Origin: Fulvimarina endophytica
GTDB taxonomy: Bacteria; Pseudomonadota; Alphaproteobacteria; Rhizobiales; Rhizobiaceae
Reading direction: 5' to 3'
NCBI RefSeq assembly: GCF_003403015.1
Contig: NZ_QURL01000005.1
Location: forward strand, 186,001 to 250,000
DNA: 64,000 nt
This document shows, in pieces, positions 1 to 9,242 of this stretch (positions are counted from its first letter, which is position 1; every line of letters begins with the position of its first letter). The notes below the pieces were generated by a model that had not been told where the DNA came from, did no database searches, and saw only the letters and a program-made list of their open reading frames with translations. Position numbers and translations under genes: made by a program.

Positions 1-332
1 TGGTCTGGCTCGTCCATGCCTCGCGCGAGACGACCTCGAAGATCTATATCGTCTTCATCCTGATGTACTTCCTCGGAATCTGCGGCTTCTACCACGTCAT
101 CACCTCGTCGGTCGAAGTGTTCTTCCTCGCCTTCCGGACCGAGGTGTCCTTCTTCGCCCTCTTCCCGAACTTCATTCTGCCGGTGCTTCTCGGAAACACC
201 GTCGGCGGCGTGATCTTCGTGGCGGTCCTGAACTACGCACAGTTTGCCGAACACAAGGAATCGAAGCTCTTCGAGCCGTATGGCGAACCGCTCACCTACA
301 AGAAGTGGATCTTCGGCCGCGGGCGGGGCTGA
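1..332 (+). CDS. Formate/nitrite transporter family protein, C-terminal part (5' end outside window)
   Basis: The reading frame is open from the first bases of the window and ends at TGA 330-332, so only about the last 109 residues are present. The visible part holds two or three hydrophobic segments, including a stretch with LPVLLGNTVGGVIFVAVLNY, which resembles the last helix of pentameric FNT channels that move formate, nitrite or related small anions across the inner membrane. The hydrophilic tail ends in FGRGRG. A strong hairpin terminator follows about 40 bases after the stop. The family call rests on the C-terminal third alone, so the substrate cannot be assigned. Confidence 0.7.
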   Translation, partial: VWLVHASRETTSKIYIVFILMYFLGICGFYHVITSSVEVFFLAFRTEVSFFALFPNFILPVLLGNTVGGVIFVAVLNYAQFAEHKESKLFEPYGEPLTYKKWIFGRGRG

Positions 333-370
333 ACAGAACCGCCGGATCCGAAGTCCCTGCGAACGAACGA

Positions 371-405
371 AAGGCCGCGGCATCCCTCGATGCCGCGGCC
401 TTTTT
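371..405 (+). terminator. Rho-independent terminator after the FNT gene
   Basis: A 13-bp perfect stem (AAGGCCGCGGCAT pairing with ATGCCGCGGCCTT) encloses a six-base loop. It runs into five T residues on the plus strand, 39 bases after the FNT stop codon. Confidence 0.85.
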
Positions 406-802
406 CATGGCGCCGTCGTCCCTTGGCCGTGTCGAGGCCGGCTCGACCATCCGACCGGGGACCCTGTGCAAGTCCAGCATCCGTGGGAAAGCGGCGACGG
501 AGTTCTTTATCGTTTCGGCAGAAGCCACGAGCGATGCCCGGAACGAGTGCGACCGTCGTGCAGGATGCCTGGCTTCGGGCAGACCGGTCCGTGTCGCGTC
601 CCCTCGCCGGTCCTTATCGAAACGGGAGCGAGCGGCCGTGGACCGGGACGGGACAGCATTGCGCCGGGAATCGGGATCGCGCACGAGGCCTGAGCCGGGC
701 GGATCGGCACACGCAGCGCTGATACAGGCATGAAGACCGGGCGCCGACGGCGCAGGATCGGAGCCTCGCTTTACAGGCCCGATCCCTCGACCGACCGGAT
801 GA
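406..802. other. Intergenic stretch without a recognisable gene
   Basis: About 400 bases separate the FNT terminator from the stop codon of the convergent RND pump gene. Open frames exist on both strands, as expected at this GC content. None has a Shine-Dalgarno sequence with a recognisable protein family, and I see no RNA gene or repeat. Confidence 0.5.
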
Positions 803-3800
803 TCACTCCGCAGCCTGCGGTGCATCGCCACCGGAACCGGCCGTCCGGTCGCCGGCACCGCCCGCCCAGGGGAAGCGCGAACGCGTCCCGGACTCGCCCT
901 CGCCGGCCGTTGGCTTGCCGGCTGCTCCCTGCTCGTCCTCCCGTCCCCAGAACTTGCCCTTCCGCCCGCCGGCGATCCGCTGGACGAAGGCATAGAGCGC
1001 CGGGACGATGAAGATGCCGATGAAGGTCGCAGCCAGCATGCCGCCGATGGAGGTCACACCGATCGCGTTGCGTCCCGCAGCGCCCGCACCCGTTGCCAGC
1101 GCCAGCGGAACGATGCCGATGACGAAAGCGAGCGCCGTCATCAGAACGGCTCGCAGGCGAAGCCGGGCGCCCTTGATCGCGGCCTCCGTGATCGGCAGGC
1201 CATCGTCCTGCTGGAAGCGCGCGAATTCCACGATCAGGATCGCGTTCTTAGAGGCCAGACCGATGAGCATGACGATACCGATCTGGGAGTAGATGTTCGA
1301 ACTGTAGCCGAGCATCAAAAGCGTCGCCGTCGCGCCCGCTGCCGCGATGAACAGGGAGAGCATGACGGCCATCGGCAGAAGCCAGCTCTCGTATTGTCCG
1401 ACGAGGAAGAGGAAGGCGAAGACGAAGGCCAGCGCGAAGGCCAGATAGGTCACGTTGCCCGCCTGCTGCTCCTGATAGGAGGTGCCGGCGAACTGGTAGG
1501 CGTAACCCTCGGGAAGCGTCTCGTTCGCGATCGTCTGAAGCGCCTGCAGTGCGGCGCCCGAGGACGAACCGGGCGCGGGATTGCCGGAGACTTCGGCGGC
1601 GAGGAACAGATTGAACCGCGGAACCGCATAGGGCCCGAAAGTCGTCTCGACATCGACCACCGTTCGGATCGGCACCATCTCGCCGTTGCGGTTCTTGGCA
1701 TAGATGTCGAGGATGTCGCTCTCGTCGGCGCGGGCGTTCTCATCGGCCTGAAGCCGGACCTGATAAACCCGTCCGTTGTAGTTGAACTGATTGACGAAAA
1801 CCTCACCCAGCGTTCCGCCGATCGCATCGTAGATATCGGCGACGGTCAGGCCGAGGGTTTCGGCGCGGTCCGCGTCGATGTTCAGGAACAGGCTCGGCAC
1901 GTCGGCCGAGAAGGTCGTGCGCGCACCGGAAATCGCCGGGTTCTGGTTCGCCGCCGATACGAAGGCACGGGCGACCTGGGCGAGTTCGGCCGGGTCCTGA
2001 CCCTGCTGCGCGAGCAGCTGAAAGGTGAAGCCACCCACCGAACCGATACCGGGAATGGGCGGCGGCGGGAAGGCGGCGACCGTCGCACCCGGTATCTGCG
2101 AGAACTTCCCGGAGAGTTCACCGAGAATCCTGAATAGGTCACGCCGTTCGCCCCACAGCTTCAGACTGATGATGCCGATGCCGGCCGAGGGCCGCTGCGC
2201 CGACTGGAGGAGGCTGTAGCCGGCGGCCGTGGTGAAGGTCTCGACGCCCTCGGTGGAGCGGATGATCTCCGAGATCTGGTCGAGAACCTGATCCGTGCGC
2301 TGGAGCGAGGCGGAGTCCGGCAGCTGGACGTCGAAGAGAATGGCGCCCTGATCCTCCTCGGGAACGAGGCTGGACGGCAGGCTGAGGAAGGAGAAGGCGG
2401 CGACGGCAAAGCCGAGGCCGACGACGGCGAGCGCGATGAGCACGCGTCGCACGAGGAAGCTCACGACGCGCGCATACCCGTTCGTCGTCGCCTCGAGGCC
2501 CTTCGAGAAAAGGCGCAGCGGAAGCCAGCTCGCCGTCGGCGGGCGCAGGAAGATCGAGGCCAGCGCCGGGGTCAGCGTCAAAGCGACCATGGAGGAGAGA
2601 AGGAGCGAGATCGAAAGCGTGACGCCGAACTGCTTGTAGAGCTGCCCCGACAATCCGGGCAGAAAGGTCGTCGGCAGGAACACCGCGAGAAGGACGAGCG
2701 TCGTCGAGATGATCGGTCCCGTCACCTCCCGCATGGCGATCCGCGCCGCCTCCTTCGCATTCACCTTGCGCTCGGTCATCACGCGCTGGCAGTTCTCGAC
2801 GACGAGGATCGCGTCGTCGACCACGAGGCCGATCGCGAGGATCAAAGCGAGCAGCGTGATGACGTTGACCGTGAAACCGAAGGCGAGAAGGAAGGCGAAG
2901 CTGCCAACGAGTGAGACCGGGATGGCGAGCGCCGGAACCAAGGTCGCACGCCAGTCCTGAAGGAAGACGTAGACGACGACCACGACGATCAGCGCGACGA
3001 GGAAGAGGGAGAAGATGATTTCCTCGATCGTCGCGCTCACATATTCCGTGGAGTCGTAGACGATCTGATATTCGAGTCCCGGCGGAAAGGATTGCGAGAG
3101 ACGGTCGAGTTCGGCCCGGACCGCCGTCACGGTCTCGAGCGCGTTCGCGTCAGGCGACTGGTTGACCTGGACGAGCTGCGAGGGCGCCCCGTTCGCGGCA
3201 TAGGAATTCACCGAATAGTTCTCGGCGCCGAGCTCCACGCGCGCCACGTCGCGAACCCGGACGATCGCACCGTTGGGCTGGGCGCGCACGACGATGTTCT
3301 CGAACTGTTCGGGATCGGTCAGCCGGCCTTGGGAGGTGACGGTATAGACCGTCGCCTGCCCGTCGGGCGCGGGAGAGGCGCCGATGGAGCCGACCGAAGC
3401 GACGGTGTTCGCCGCCTGGATCGCCGTCGAGATATCGGACGGTGATACGTCGAGGCTCGCCATCTTGTCCGGATCGGTCCAGATGCGCATGGCATAATCG
3501 GCCGGCCCGAGCGGCTCTGCGCTTCCGACGCCCGTCACGCGCGACAGTGCGGTGGTGACATTGGTCGCCACATAGGCGCCGACCTCGATCGGCCCGAGCG
3601 ACTGGGTGTCGGTCGAGTAGAAGGTGAGCGCGAGGAGGAAGTTCGGCGATCGGCTCTCGACCGTGACGCCCTGCTGAGAAACCTCCGTGGGAAGCTGGGA
3701 GGTGGCGAGCTGGACCCGGTTCGAGACGTTGACCTGCGCGATATCCGGGTCCGTCCCGATCTCGAACGTGATGGACAGGGAGTACTGCCCCGCATTCGTC

Positions 3801-4048
3801 GAGGTCGAGCTCATGTAGATCATGTCCTCGACGCCGTTGATTGCCTCCTCAAGAGGCGCCGCGACGGCATCGGCGACGCTCTGCGCCGAGGCGCCCGGAT
3901 AGGTTGCCGAGACCGAGACCGTCGGCGGTGCGACGTTCGGAAACTGCGAGACCGGCATGACGAAGATCGAAAGCGCGCCGGCGATCATCACAACGAAGGA
4001 GATGACGGTCGCAAGTCTCGGTCGGTCGATGAAGAGATCGGAAATCAT
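803..4048 (-). CDS. RND multidrug efflux pump, inner-membrane permease (HAE1/AcrB family)
   Basis: At 1081 residues this has the length and layout of AcrB/MexB-type proton-driven drug exporters: an N-terminal membrane helix, a porter domain, a central helix bundle, a second porter domain and a final helix bundle. The TM4 proton-relay pair is visible in AIGLVVDDAILVVE, and the later essential Lys in LASKNAILIVEF. The start overlaps the adaptor gene stop by 4 bp (ATGA), so the two are translationally coupled. The C-terminal 45 residues are a polar, Gly/Glu-rich tail longer than in AcrB. No outer-membrane factor gene is adjacent, so a TolC-like partner must be encoded elsewhere. The drug spectrum cannot be predicted. 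Confidence 0.93.
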   Translation of the reverse strand: MISDLFIDRPRLATVISFVVMIAGALSIFVMPVSQFPNVAPPTVSVSATYPGASAQSVADAVAAPLEEAINGVEDMIYMSSTSTNAGQYSLSITFEIGTDPDIAQVNVSNRVQLATSQLPTEVSQQGVTVESRSPNFLLALTFYSTDTQSLGPIEVGAYVATNVTTALSRVTGVGSAEPLGPADYAMRIWTDPDKMASLDVSPSDISTAIQAANTVASVGSIGASPAPDGQATVYTVTSQGRLTDPEQFENIVVRAQPNGAIVRVRDVARVELGAENYSVNSYAANGAPSQLVQVNQSPDANALETVTAVRAELDRLSQSFPPGLEYQIVYDSTEYVSATIEEIIFSLFLVALIVVVVVYVFLQDWRATLVPALAIPVSLVGSFAFLLAFGFTVNVITLLALILAIGLVVDDAILVVENCQRVMTERKVNAKEAARIAMREVTGPIISTTLVLLAVFLPTTFLPGLSGQLYKQFGVTLSISLLLSSMVALTLTPALASIFLRPPTASWLPLRLFSKGLEATTNGYARVVSFLVRRVLIALAVVGLGFAVAAFSFLSLPSSLVPEEDQGAILFDVQLPDSASLQRTDQVLDQISEIIRSTEGVETFTTAAGYSLLQSAQRPSAGIGIISLKLWGERRDLFRILGELSGKFSQIPGATVAAFPPPPIPGIGSVGGFTFQLLAQQGQDPAELAQVARAFVSAANQNPAISGARTTFSADVPSLFLNIDADRAETLGLTVADIYDAIGGTLGEVFVNQFNYNGRVYQVRLQADENARADESDILDIYAKNRNGEMVPIRTVVDVETTFGPYAVPRFNLFLAAEVSGNPAPGSSSGAALQALQTIANETLPEGYAYQFAGTSYQEQQAGNVTYLAFALAFVFAFLFLVGQYESWLLPMAVMLSLFIAAAGATATLLMLGYSSNIYSQIGIVMLIGLASKNAILIVEFARFQQDDGLPITEAAIKGARLRLRAVLMTALAFVIGIVPLALATGAGAAGRNAIGVTSIGGMLAATFIGIFIVPALYAFVQRIAGGRKGKFWGREDEQGAAGKPTAGEGESGTRSRFPWAGGAGDRTAGSGGDAPQAAE

Positions 4049-5625
4049 TGGGCGTTGCCGCCATTCGAGGAGGCCTGGCTGCCGCTGTCCGCATTCGCCG
4101 CCTGATCGCCCTCGGTGCCCTCGCCGGCATCGGCCGCGCCCTGCGCTCCGCTCTCGCCCGATTGTCCGGCCTCAGGGGTCTGGCCCGCCGGCTCGCCGCC
4201 ATCCTCTCCGTCGCGGATCGGACCGCCGGGCCCTTCCGAGCCCTCTTCGAAGTTCGGGTTCACCTTCGCGCCGTCCTGCAGGTTCTGAACACCCTGGACG
4301 ACGACGAGTTCTCCCGCCTCGATACCGCTCTGGATGGCGACATTGCCGCGCATCTGCTTGCCGGTCTCCACCACCCTGCGCGAAACCGTGTCGTCGGTCT
4401 CGTTCAGAACGAAGAGCGTGCGGCCCTCGCGGTTGAGCTGGATCGCCGCCATCGGGACGACCGGCAGCATCGGCGGCTCCTTCTCGCTCGCGCGCAGGCG
4501 CACGTTCTCGTTGGGCAGAAGCCGGCCGTCCTCGTTGCCGAACCGCACGCGCACCTCGATGGTCCCGGTCGAGGGATCGACCGTGTTTCCGACGAAGGCG
4601 AAAGAGCCGTCCTGCTGGTAGGTTTCGTCATTCGGCAGGATGAGACCGAGCCGGAAATCGTCCGCGCTCTGCCTCTCGGCCGCGTCCCGGTCGCCCTGCC
4701 CGATCCGCCGCCACTCGGCGAGACGATTCTCGCCGATCGGGAAGTTGCCCCAGATGGGATCGAGCTGGACGATCTCGGCGAGCGTGCCGCTGGCCGCCGA
4801 CACGTAGTTCCCTCGCGTGATCATCGGTGCGGATATGACGCCGTCGATCGGGGCGGTGATCGAGGTATAGTCGAGATTGAGTTGGGCTTGGCGAACCTGC
4901 GCCTCGGCCTGAAGCTTCGTCGCCTGCGCCGATTCGTAGGTCGCGCGCGCATTGTCGAGCTGGGCTTGTGGGATCGTTCCCGAATCGATGAGTTCCTGTG
5001 CGCGGGCGAGGCTGCGCTCGGCCTCGGCGAACTGCGCCTGCGCACCCGCGAGCTGAGCCTGTGCGGCATTGAGGGAGGCCTGATACTGATCGTCCTCGAT
5101 CTTGAACAACCGCTCTCCGACGGAGACCGTGTCGCCGCCCTGGAAGAACACCTCCTCGATGAAGCCGTTCACACGCGCCTGAAGCGTGACGTTCTCGATG
5201 GCCTCGATCGTACCGATGAATTCGAGTTCCTCGCCGACAGACTGGAGCTCGGCTCGCGTCACGACCACCGCAGGCGGCTGGGACGATCCCTCGCCGCCGC
5301 CTGCTCCCTGGCCCTGCCCTTCTCCCTGTGCCTGTCCGCCACCACCGCTACCGCCGGACGAAGCGTCCGCATTGCCACCCTCGTTCGAGGAAGCGTCCGA
5401 CGTGCCGAGGAAGGACAGCCAGCTTGGAAGCTGGATGTCGCCGATGAGGGGCAGTTCCAGAACGGCGCCCTGATCCTCGCTCTCGGTGCTTGCCTGGCTG
5501 GGTCCTTCCTGCGCGGAAGCGGTCGCATGGCAGGCGAGAAAGAGGGAGGTCGCGAAGATGAGGGTCCTGCCGAGGTTCGATACCCCGATTGCGCAGCCTT
5601 GCTCCCCCGCATCCGTCCCGATCAT
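4045..5625 (-). CDS. RND efflux periplasmic adaptor (membrane fusion protein)
   Basis: This adaptor would link the downstream RND pump to an outer-membrane channel. The start at 5625 is preceded by GGAAGGGA and gives 526 residues with an N-terminal signal sequence ending near ATASAQ. The HlyD/AcrA-type order is visible: a lipoyl half (ENVTLQARVNGFIEEVFFQG), a coiled-coil hairpin rich in Ala/Gln (AQLAGAQAQFAEAERSLARA), then beta-barrel and membrane-proximal domains. Unusual are a low-complexity Gly/Ser/Glu/Gln linker of roughly 70 residues before the adaptor core and an acidic Gly/Glu/Ser tail of about 60 residues. AcrA-type adaptors are usually near 380-400 residues. It is the first gene of the two-gene operon. 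Confidence 0.9.
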   Translation of the reverse strand: MIGTDAGEQGCAIGVSNLGRTLIFATSLFLACHATASAQEGPSQASTESEDQGAVLELPLIGDIQLPSWLSFLGTSDASSNEGGNADASSGGSGGGGQAQGEGQGQGAGGGEGSSQPPAVVVTRAELQSVGEELEFIGTIEAIENVTLQARVNGFIEEVFFQGGDTVSVGERLFKIEDDQYQASLNAAQAQLAGAQAQFAEAERSLARAQELIDSGTIPQAQLDNARATYESAQATKLQAEAQVRQAQLNLDYTSITAPIDGVISAPMITRGNYVSAASGTLAEIVQLDPIWGNFPIGENRLAEWRRIGQGDRDAAERQSADDFRLGLILPNDETYQQDGSFAFVGNTVDPSTGTIEVRVRFGNEDGRLLPNENVRLRASEKEPPMLPVVPMAAIQLNREGRTLFVLNETDDTVSRRVVETGKQMRGNVAIQSGIEAGELVVVQGVQNLQDGAKVNPNFEEGSEGPGGPIRDGEDGGEPAGQTPEAGQSGESGAQGAADAGEGTEGDQAANADSGSQASSNGGNAQ

Positions 5626-5782
5626 GCCTGTCGTCCCTTCCAAATGCGTAGCCGGCTTCTCGCCGCTCTCGCAAAAGTAGCCGATTCCGTCGTCTGGAGA
5701 AGCGACAGGCCTGTGCAAAACAGTGTGTCGCTCTCCTGCCAGTCGAATGATCGGCGCCTAGACGCCCCACAACGCAACGAAA

Positions 5783-5809
5783 GACCCGCGCGAGGGGCTC
5801 GCGCGGGTC
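5783..5809 (-). terminator. Hairpin downstream of the truncated hemoglobin gene
   Basis: A 12-bp perfect stem (GACCCGCGCGAG with CTCGCGCGGGTC, three-base loop) lies 26 bases past the hemoglobin stop. On the minus strand it is followed by TTTCGTTG, a weak T tract. Confidence 0.6.
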
Positions 5810-5834
5810 GATCAGTGGCAGTATGTCGCAAGTG

Positions 5835-6245
5835 TCAGGCGGCGTCCCGGTTCTCCGGCGCCACCACCATGGATCGATAGCTTTCGATGATCGCCATGAA
5901 CTCGTCGCGCTCCGGTTTCGGCACGCCGACCTGGAAGAGAGACTGTTCGATCGTCGTGTAGACGTTGTCGAATTCGTCCTCGGTCACCTTGAGATGGGTG
6001 TGGCTTTCGCGCATGTCGCGGCCAGGATAAACCCGAGGTCCGCCGGTTTCCTGCACGGACCATGCCGTCACCAGAAACTTGAAACCGGCGTGTCCGCCCT
6101 TTTCGTGAAACTGGCGAACCGCCGGATTCCGGTTCGCGCTCTCGTTGTCGTAGAGACGGTCGACCAGATCGTCGACGGCACCCGCTATTCCGTAGATGCC
6201 TCCCAGCCGTTCGTAGAGAGATCTGCCTTCATTCGCACCGGACAT
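5835..6245 (-). CDS. Group 1 truncated hemoglobin
   Basis: A 136-residue protein with the 2-on-2 globin pattern: SLYERLGGIYGIAGAVDDLV at the N-terminus and RESHTHLKVTEDEFD near the proximal-His region of group 1 (TrHbN-type) globins. Members bind heme and O2/NO and are often linked to NO or peroxide detoxification. The start at 6245 is chosen for the GGGAGGAACGA ribosome-binding site directly in front. The gene begins 41 bases after the stop of the upstream OhrR-like regulator on the same strand, so the two are probably co-transcribed. A hairpin follows. Confidence 0.85.
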   Translation of the reverse strand: MSGANEGRSLYERLGGIYGIAGAVDDLVDRLYDNESANRNPAVRQFHEKGGHAGFKFLVTAWSVQETGGPRVYPGRDMRESHTHLKVTEDEFDNVYTTIEQSLFQVGVPKPERDEFMAIIESYRSMVVAPENRDAA

Positions 6246-6286
6246 TCGTTCCTCCCTGTCCCTCGAATTCGAAGCGCTCCCGGCTG

Positions 6287-6796
6287 TTACTTCACCGGCC
6301 CCGCTTTCAGCAGTTCGCCGTCCTCCATTCCCGCGACGATGCGCTTGAGATCGAGCAGGAGCGGCCGGTGGCGGTTGGCCTCGACGGCGATGTTGCAACT
6401 GATCGCCTGCTGGATGATGGATGCTTCCTTCTCCAGCTCCGCGCCCCGATCGGTCAGGTGGATCATCGCGGTCCGGCGATCGGTCTCGGACGCGACCCGG
6501 GTCACGAGTTCGATCTTCTCCAGCCGGTCCACCAGAGGCGTGATGGCGTTGGGAGCCAGATCGAGCCGGCGGGCGATGTCGACGATCCGCAGCGCGCCCT
6601 CGTCCCACAACGTCATCATGACGAGATATTGCGGATAGGTCAGACCGATCCGCTGCAGCAGCGGCCGGTAGGCGCGGATGATCGCGTTGGTCGCGTTGTA
6701 GAGCGCGAAACACAAGGCGTCGTCCAGCCGCACGCGCTGGGCAAAATCGGCGTCCCCCTGGGGGTGATTCTCGTTCGGTACTGCGGTGTCGCTCAT
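6287..6796 (-). CDS. MarR-family regulator of the 2-Cys OhrR type
   Basis: A 169-residue winged-helix regulator. The N-terminal LDDALCFALYNATN followed by GLTYPQYLVMMTLW is the signature of OhrR peroxide sensors, with C29 at the reactive-cysteine position. A second cysteine, C134 in QQAISCNIAVE, matches the resolving cysteine of 2-Cys OhrR proteins such as that of Xanthomonas. Oxidation by organic hydroperoxide is known to release such repressors from DNA. The usual partner gene ohr is absent. The gene is followed by a truncated hemoglobin gene and is divergent from fumC, with about 200 bases between. No strong SD precedes the ATG. Specific inducer and targets are inferred only. Confidence 0.85.
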   Translation of the reverse strand: MSDTAVPNENHPQGDADFAQRVRLDDALCFALYNATNAIIRAYRPLLQRIGLTYPQYLVMMTLWDEGALRIVDIARRLDLAPNAITPLVDRLEKIELVTRVASETDRRTAMIHLTDRGAELEKEASIIQQAISCNIAVEANRHRPLLLDLKRIVAGMEDGELLKAGPVK

Positions 6797-7000
6797 GATG
6801 GCGAAGGAATATCACGCATGACCGATTTTTGAAACATGTGATGGAAACCTTCCGTAGCGTTCTCATCGGCCCGCGAGCAAGCGCACAAGATGGGAGAGCT
6901 GCAGACTCCGCGCTCTCGCACCCCTTTATTCCGGCGGCGGCGGCGCGTATGGCAGGCGGGACTTTCGACCTCTCAATTCCAAGTCTGAGCGAGGATTCTT

Positions 7001-8389
7001 ATGGACAAACGGACCGAGACCGACTCCATCGGCGCGATCGAGGTGGCTTCCGACCGCTATTGGGGCGCCCAGACGGAACGCTCCCGCAACAACTTCAAGA
7101 TCGGCGGCGACCGCCAGCCGATGCCGCTGATCGTGGCTCTCGCGACGGTCAAGAAGGCGGCCGCCCGGGTGAACAACGCCAAGGGCAAGCTCGACAAGAC
7201 GCTGTGCGAGGCGATCGAGAAGGCGGCGGACGAGATCATCGCCGGAAAGCTCGACGATCATTTCCCGCTCGTCGTCTGGCAGACGGGATCGGGCACCCAG
7301 ACCAATATGAACGTCAACGAGGTGATCTCGAACCGGGCGATCGAGATGGCCGGAGGCGAGATGGGCTCCAAGAAGCCCGTCCACCCGAACGATCACGTGA
7401 ACATGAGCCAGTCCTCGAACGACGTGTTCCCGACGGCGATGCATGTCGCGACCGTGGTCGAGACCCATGAGCGGCTGATCCCGGCCCTCGACCGCCTGCA
7501 TGCCTCGCTTCAGAAGAAGGTCGAGGAATATGCCGACATCATCAAGATCGGCAGAACCCACACCCAGGACGCGACGCCGGTGACGCTCGGCCAGGAGTTC
7601 TCCGGCTACGCGATGGCCCTGGAACTCGGCCGCAAGCGGATCACCGATGCGCTGGACGGCGTTCTCGCCCTCGCACAGGGCGGAACCGCGGTCGGGACCG
7701 GCCTCAATGCCCCGATCGGCTTCGACACCGCGATCGCCGCGGAGATCGCGTCGATGACCGGCTATCCGTTCCGCACCGCGGAGAACAAGTTCGAGGCCCT
7801 CGCCTCGCACGGTGCCCTCGCCTTCTACCACGGTTCGCTGAACACGCTCGCCGCCGACCTGATGAAGATCGCCAACGATATCCGCTTCCTCGGTTCGGGC
7901 CCGCGTTCGGGTCTCGGCGAGTTGAACCTGCCGGCGAACGAGCCGGGCTCCTCCATCATGCCCGGCAAGGTCAATCCGACCCAGGCCGAGGCGCTGACCA
8001 TGGTCGCGACCGAGATCTTCGGTCACGAGACCACCGTGACGGTCGCCGCCTCCCAGGGCCATTTCGAACTCAACGTCTTCAAGCCGGTGATCGCGAACGC
8101 GGTCCTGTCCTCGATCCGCCTCCTTGCGGACGGGATGGAAAGCTTCGCGGAACATTGCGTCGACGGGATCGAGGCGAACGAGGAGCGCATCCGCAGCCTC
8201 ATGGAGCAGTCGCTGATGCTGGTGACGGCGCTGGCGCCCTCGATCGGCTACGACAATGCCGCCAATATCGCCAAGACGGCCCACAAGAACGGGACGACGC
8301 TGAGAGAGGAGGCCATCGCCTCGGGTCTCGTCTCCGAAGAGGACTACGATCGGATCGTCGACCCGACGACGATGATCTCGCCGCACTGA
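7001..8389 (+). CDS. fumC: Fumarate hydratase class II
   Basis: The 462-residue product is a cytosolic, iron-independent TCA-cycle enzyme interconverting fumarate and L-malate. [16 protein letters not shown] near the N-terminus and the superfamily signature [13 protein letters not shown] are both intact, as is the [10 protein letters not shown] segment. Length equals that of typical FumC. GAGGATTCTT precedes the ATG. The gene stands alone between the divergent OhrR-like regulator and the convergent mscL gene. A perfect GC-rich hairpin follows shortly after the stop. Confidence 0.96.
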   Translation: MDKRTETDSIGAIEVASDRYWGAQTERSRNNFKIGGDRQPMPLIVALATVKKAAARVNNAKGKLDKTLCEAIEKAADEIIAGKLDDHFPLVVWQTGSGTQTNMNVNEVISNRAIEMAGGEMGSKKPVHPNDHVNMSQSSNDVFPTAMHVATVVETHERLIPALDRLHASLQKKVEEYADIIKIGRTHTQDATPVTLGQEFSGYAMALELGRKRITDALDGVLALAQGGTAVGTGLNAPIGFDTAIAAEIASMTGYPFRTAENKFEALASHGALAFYHGSLNTLAADLMKIANDIRFLGSGPRSGLGELNLPANEPGSSIMPGKVNPTQAEALTMVATEIFGHETTVTVAASQGHFELNVFKPVIANAVLSSIRLLADGMESFAEHCVDGIEANEERIRSLMEQSLMLVTALAPSIGYDNAANIAKTAHKNGTTLREEAIASGLVSEEDYDRIVDPTTMISPH

Positions 8390-8401
8390 ACCTGGACGCA
8401 C

Positions 8402-8425
8402 AGGGGGCGGCGCGCGCCGTCCCCT
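8402..8425 (+). terminator. GC-rich hairpin after fumC
   Basis: A 10-bp stem (AGGGGGCGGC with GCCGTCCCCT, one G-T pair, GCGC loop) begins 12 bases after the fumC stop. It has no T tract, so it may act as a weak terminator or a 3'-end protector. Confidence 0.4.
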
Positions 8426-8623
8426 CGCCTGTCCGGATATTCATGTCGGCGGTGGAGCGATCCGCCGGCCGTGACACCTCGCTCAGACAGCCCCTCCATC
8501 GGGTGTCCGAGACCGGCAACGGCCAGGCGCGCTGCGCTATGGATGAGAGGCTCGCACGCAGCCCCTTGCTCGGAGCGCCTTGGTTCCCGACCGGACCGAA
8601 TCGCGCGCCGAGCTTGGTTCTCG

Positions 8624-9061
8624 TCAGGCCTCGGGCTTCGGACCGTTGCGCGCCGCCAGCAGATCGCGAATCTCTTCGAGCAGGCGCTCGTTTCTCGGCA
8701 CTTCGGCGACGGCCGCCGGCTTCTCTTCTTCCTTGCGTTTCAGCGTGTTCATCATCCTCACGATCATGAACAGGATGAAGGAAACGATCAGGAAATTGAT
8801 CGCGAGCGTCAGGAAGTTGCCATAGGCGAGAACCGGACCCTGTGTGCGCGCCTGGGCGAGGTTCGTCGCGGTGACCGCGTTGTCGAGACCGACGAACTTG
8901 TTCGTGAAATCCACGCCGCCGGTGATGGTCGCGACGATCGGCATGAACAGGTCTTGGACGATCGAGTTCACCAGACCGGAAAACGCCGCGCCGATGATGA
9001 TGCCGACCGCCAGATCGACCATATTGCCACGCAGCGCGAAGGCCTTGAATTCCTTCAACAT
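8624..9061 (-). CDS. mscL: Large-conductance mechanosensitive channel MscL
   Basis: A 145-residue inner-membrane channel that opens under membrane tension to release osmolytes. It starts [20 protein letters not shown], the amphipathic N-terminal helix and first pore helix typical of MscL. A periplasmic loop and a second helix ([19 protein letters not shown]) follow, then the charged C-terminal bundle [15 protein letters not shown]. The start at 9061 was chosen because it matches the family N-terminus; upstream in-frame codons lack family similarity. It is convergent with fumC and lies downstream of gluQ on the same strand with a 180-base gap. Confidence 0.95.
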   Translation of the reverse strand: MLKEFKAFALRGNMVDLAVGIIIGAAFSGLVNSIVQDLFMPIVATITGGVDFTNKFVGLDNAVTATNLAQARTQGPVLAYGNFLTLAINFLIVSFILFMIVRMMNTLKRKEEEKPAAVAEVPRNERLLEEIRDLLAARNGPKPEA

Positions 9062-9242
9062 AGTCGCTTCACTTTCTCGATTTCGTATCTCAGGTTTTAA
9101 GATGATCGGGACCCGGTTCGCGGCTTCGCGAAGGGAACGACGGCAGAAAGGCAAGCTTCGGCACGACCGGCTTCTGCCGCGACCGGCCACCCCGGACCGT
9201 CCTTCGGCAAGTCCGTGATCTCCGTCCGGCCCCGGTGATCCG

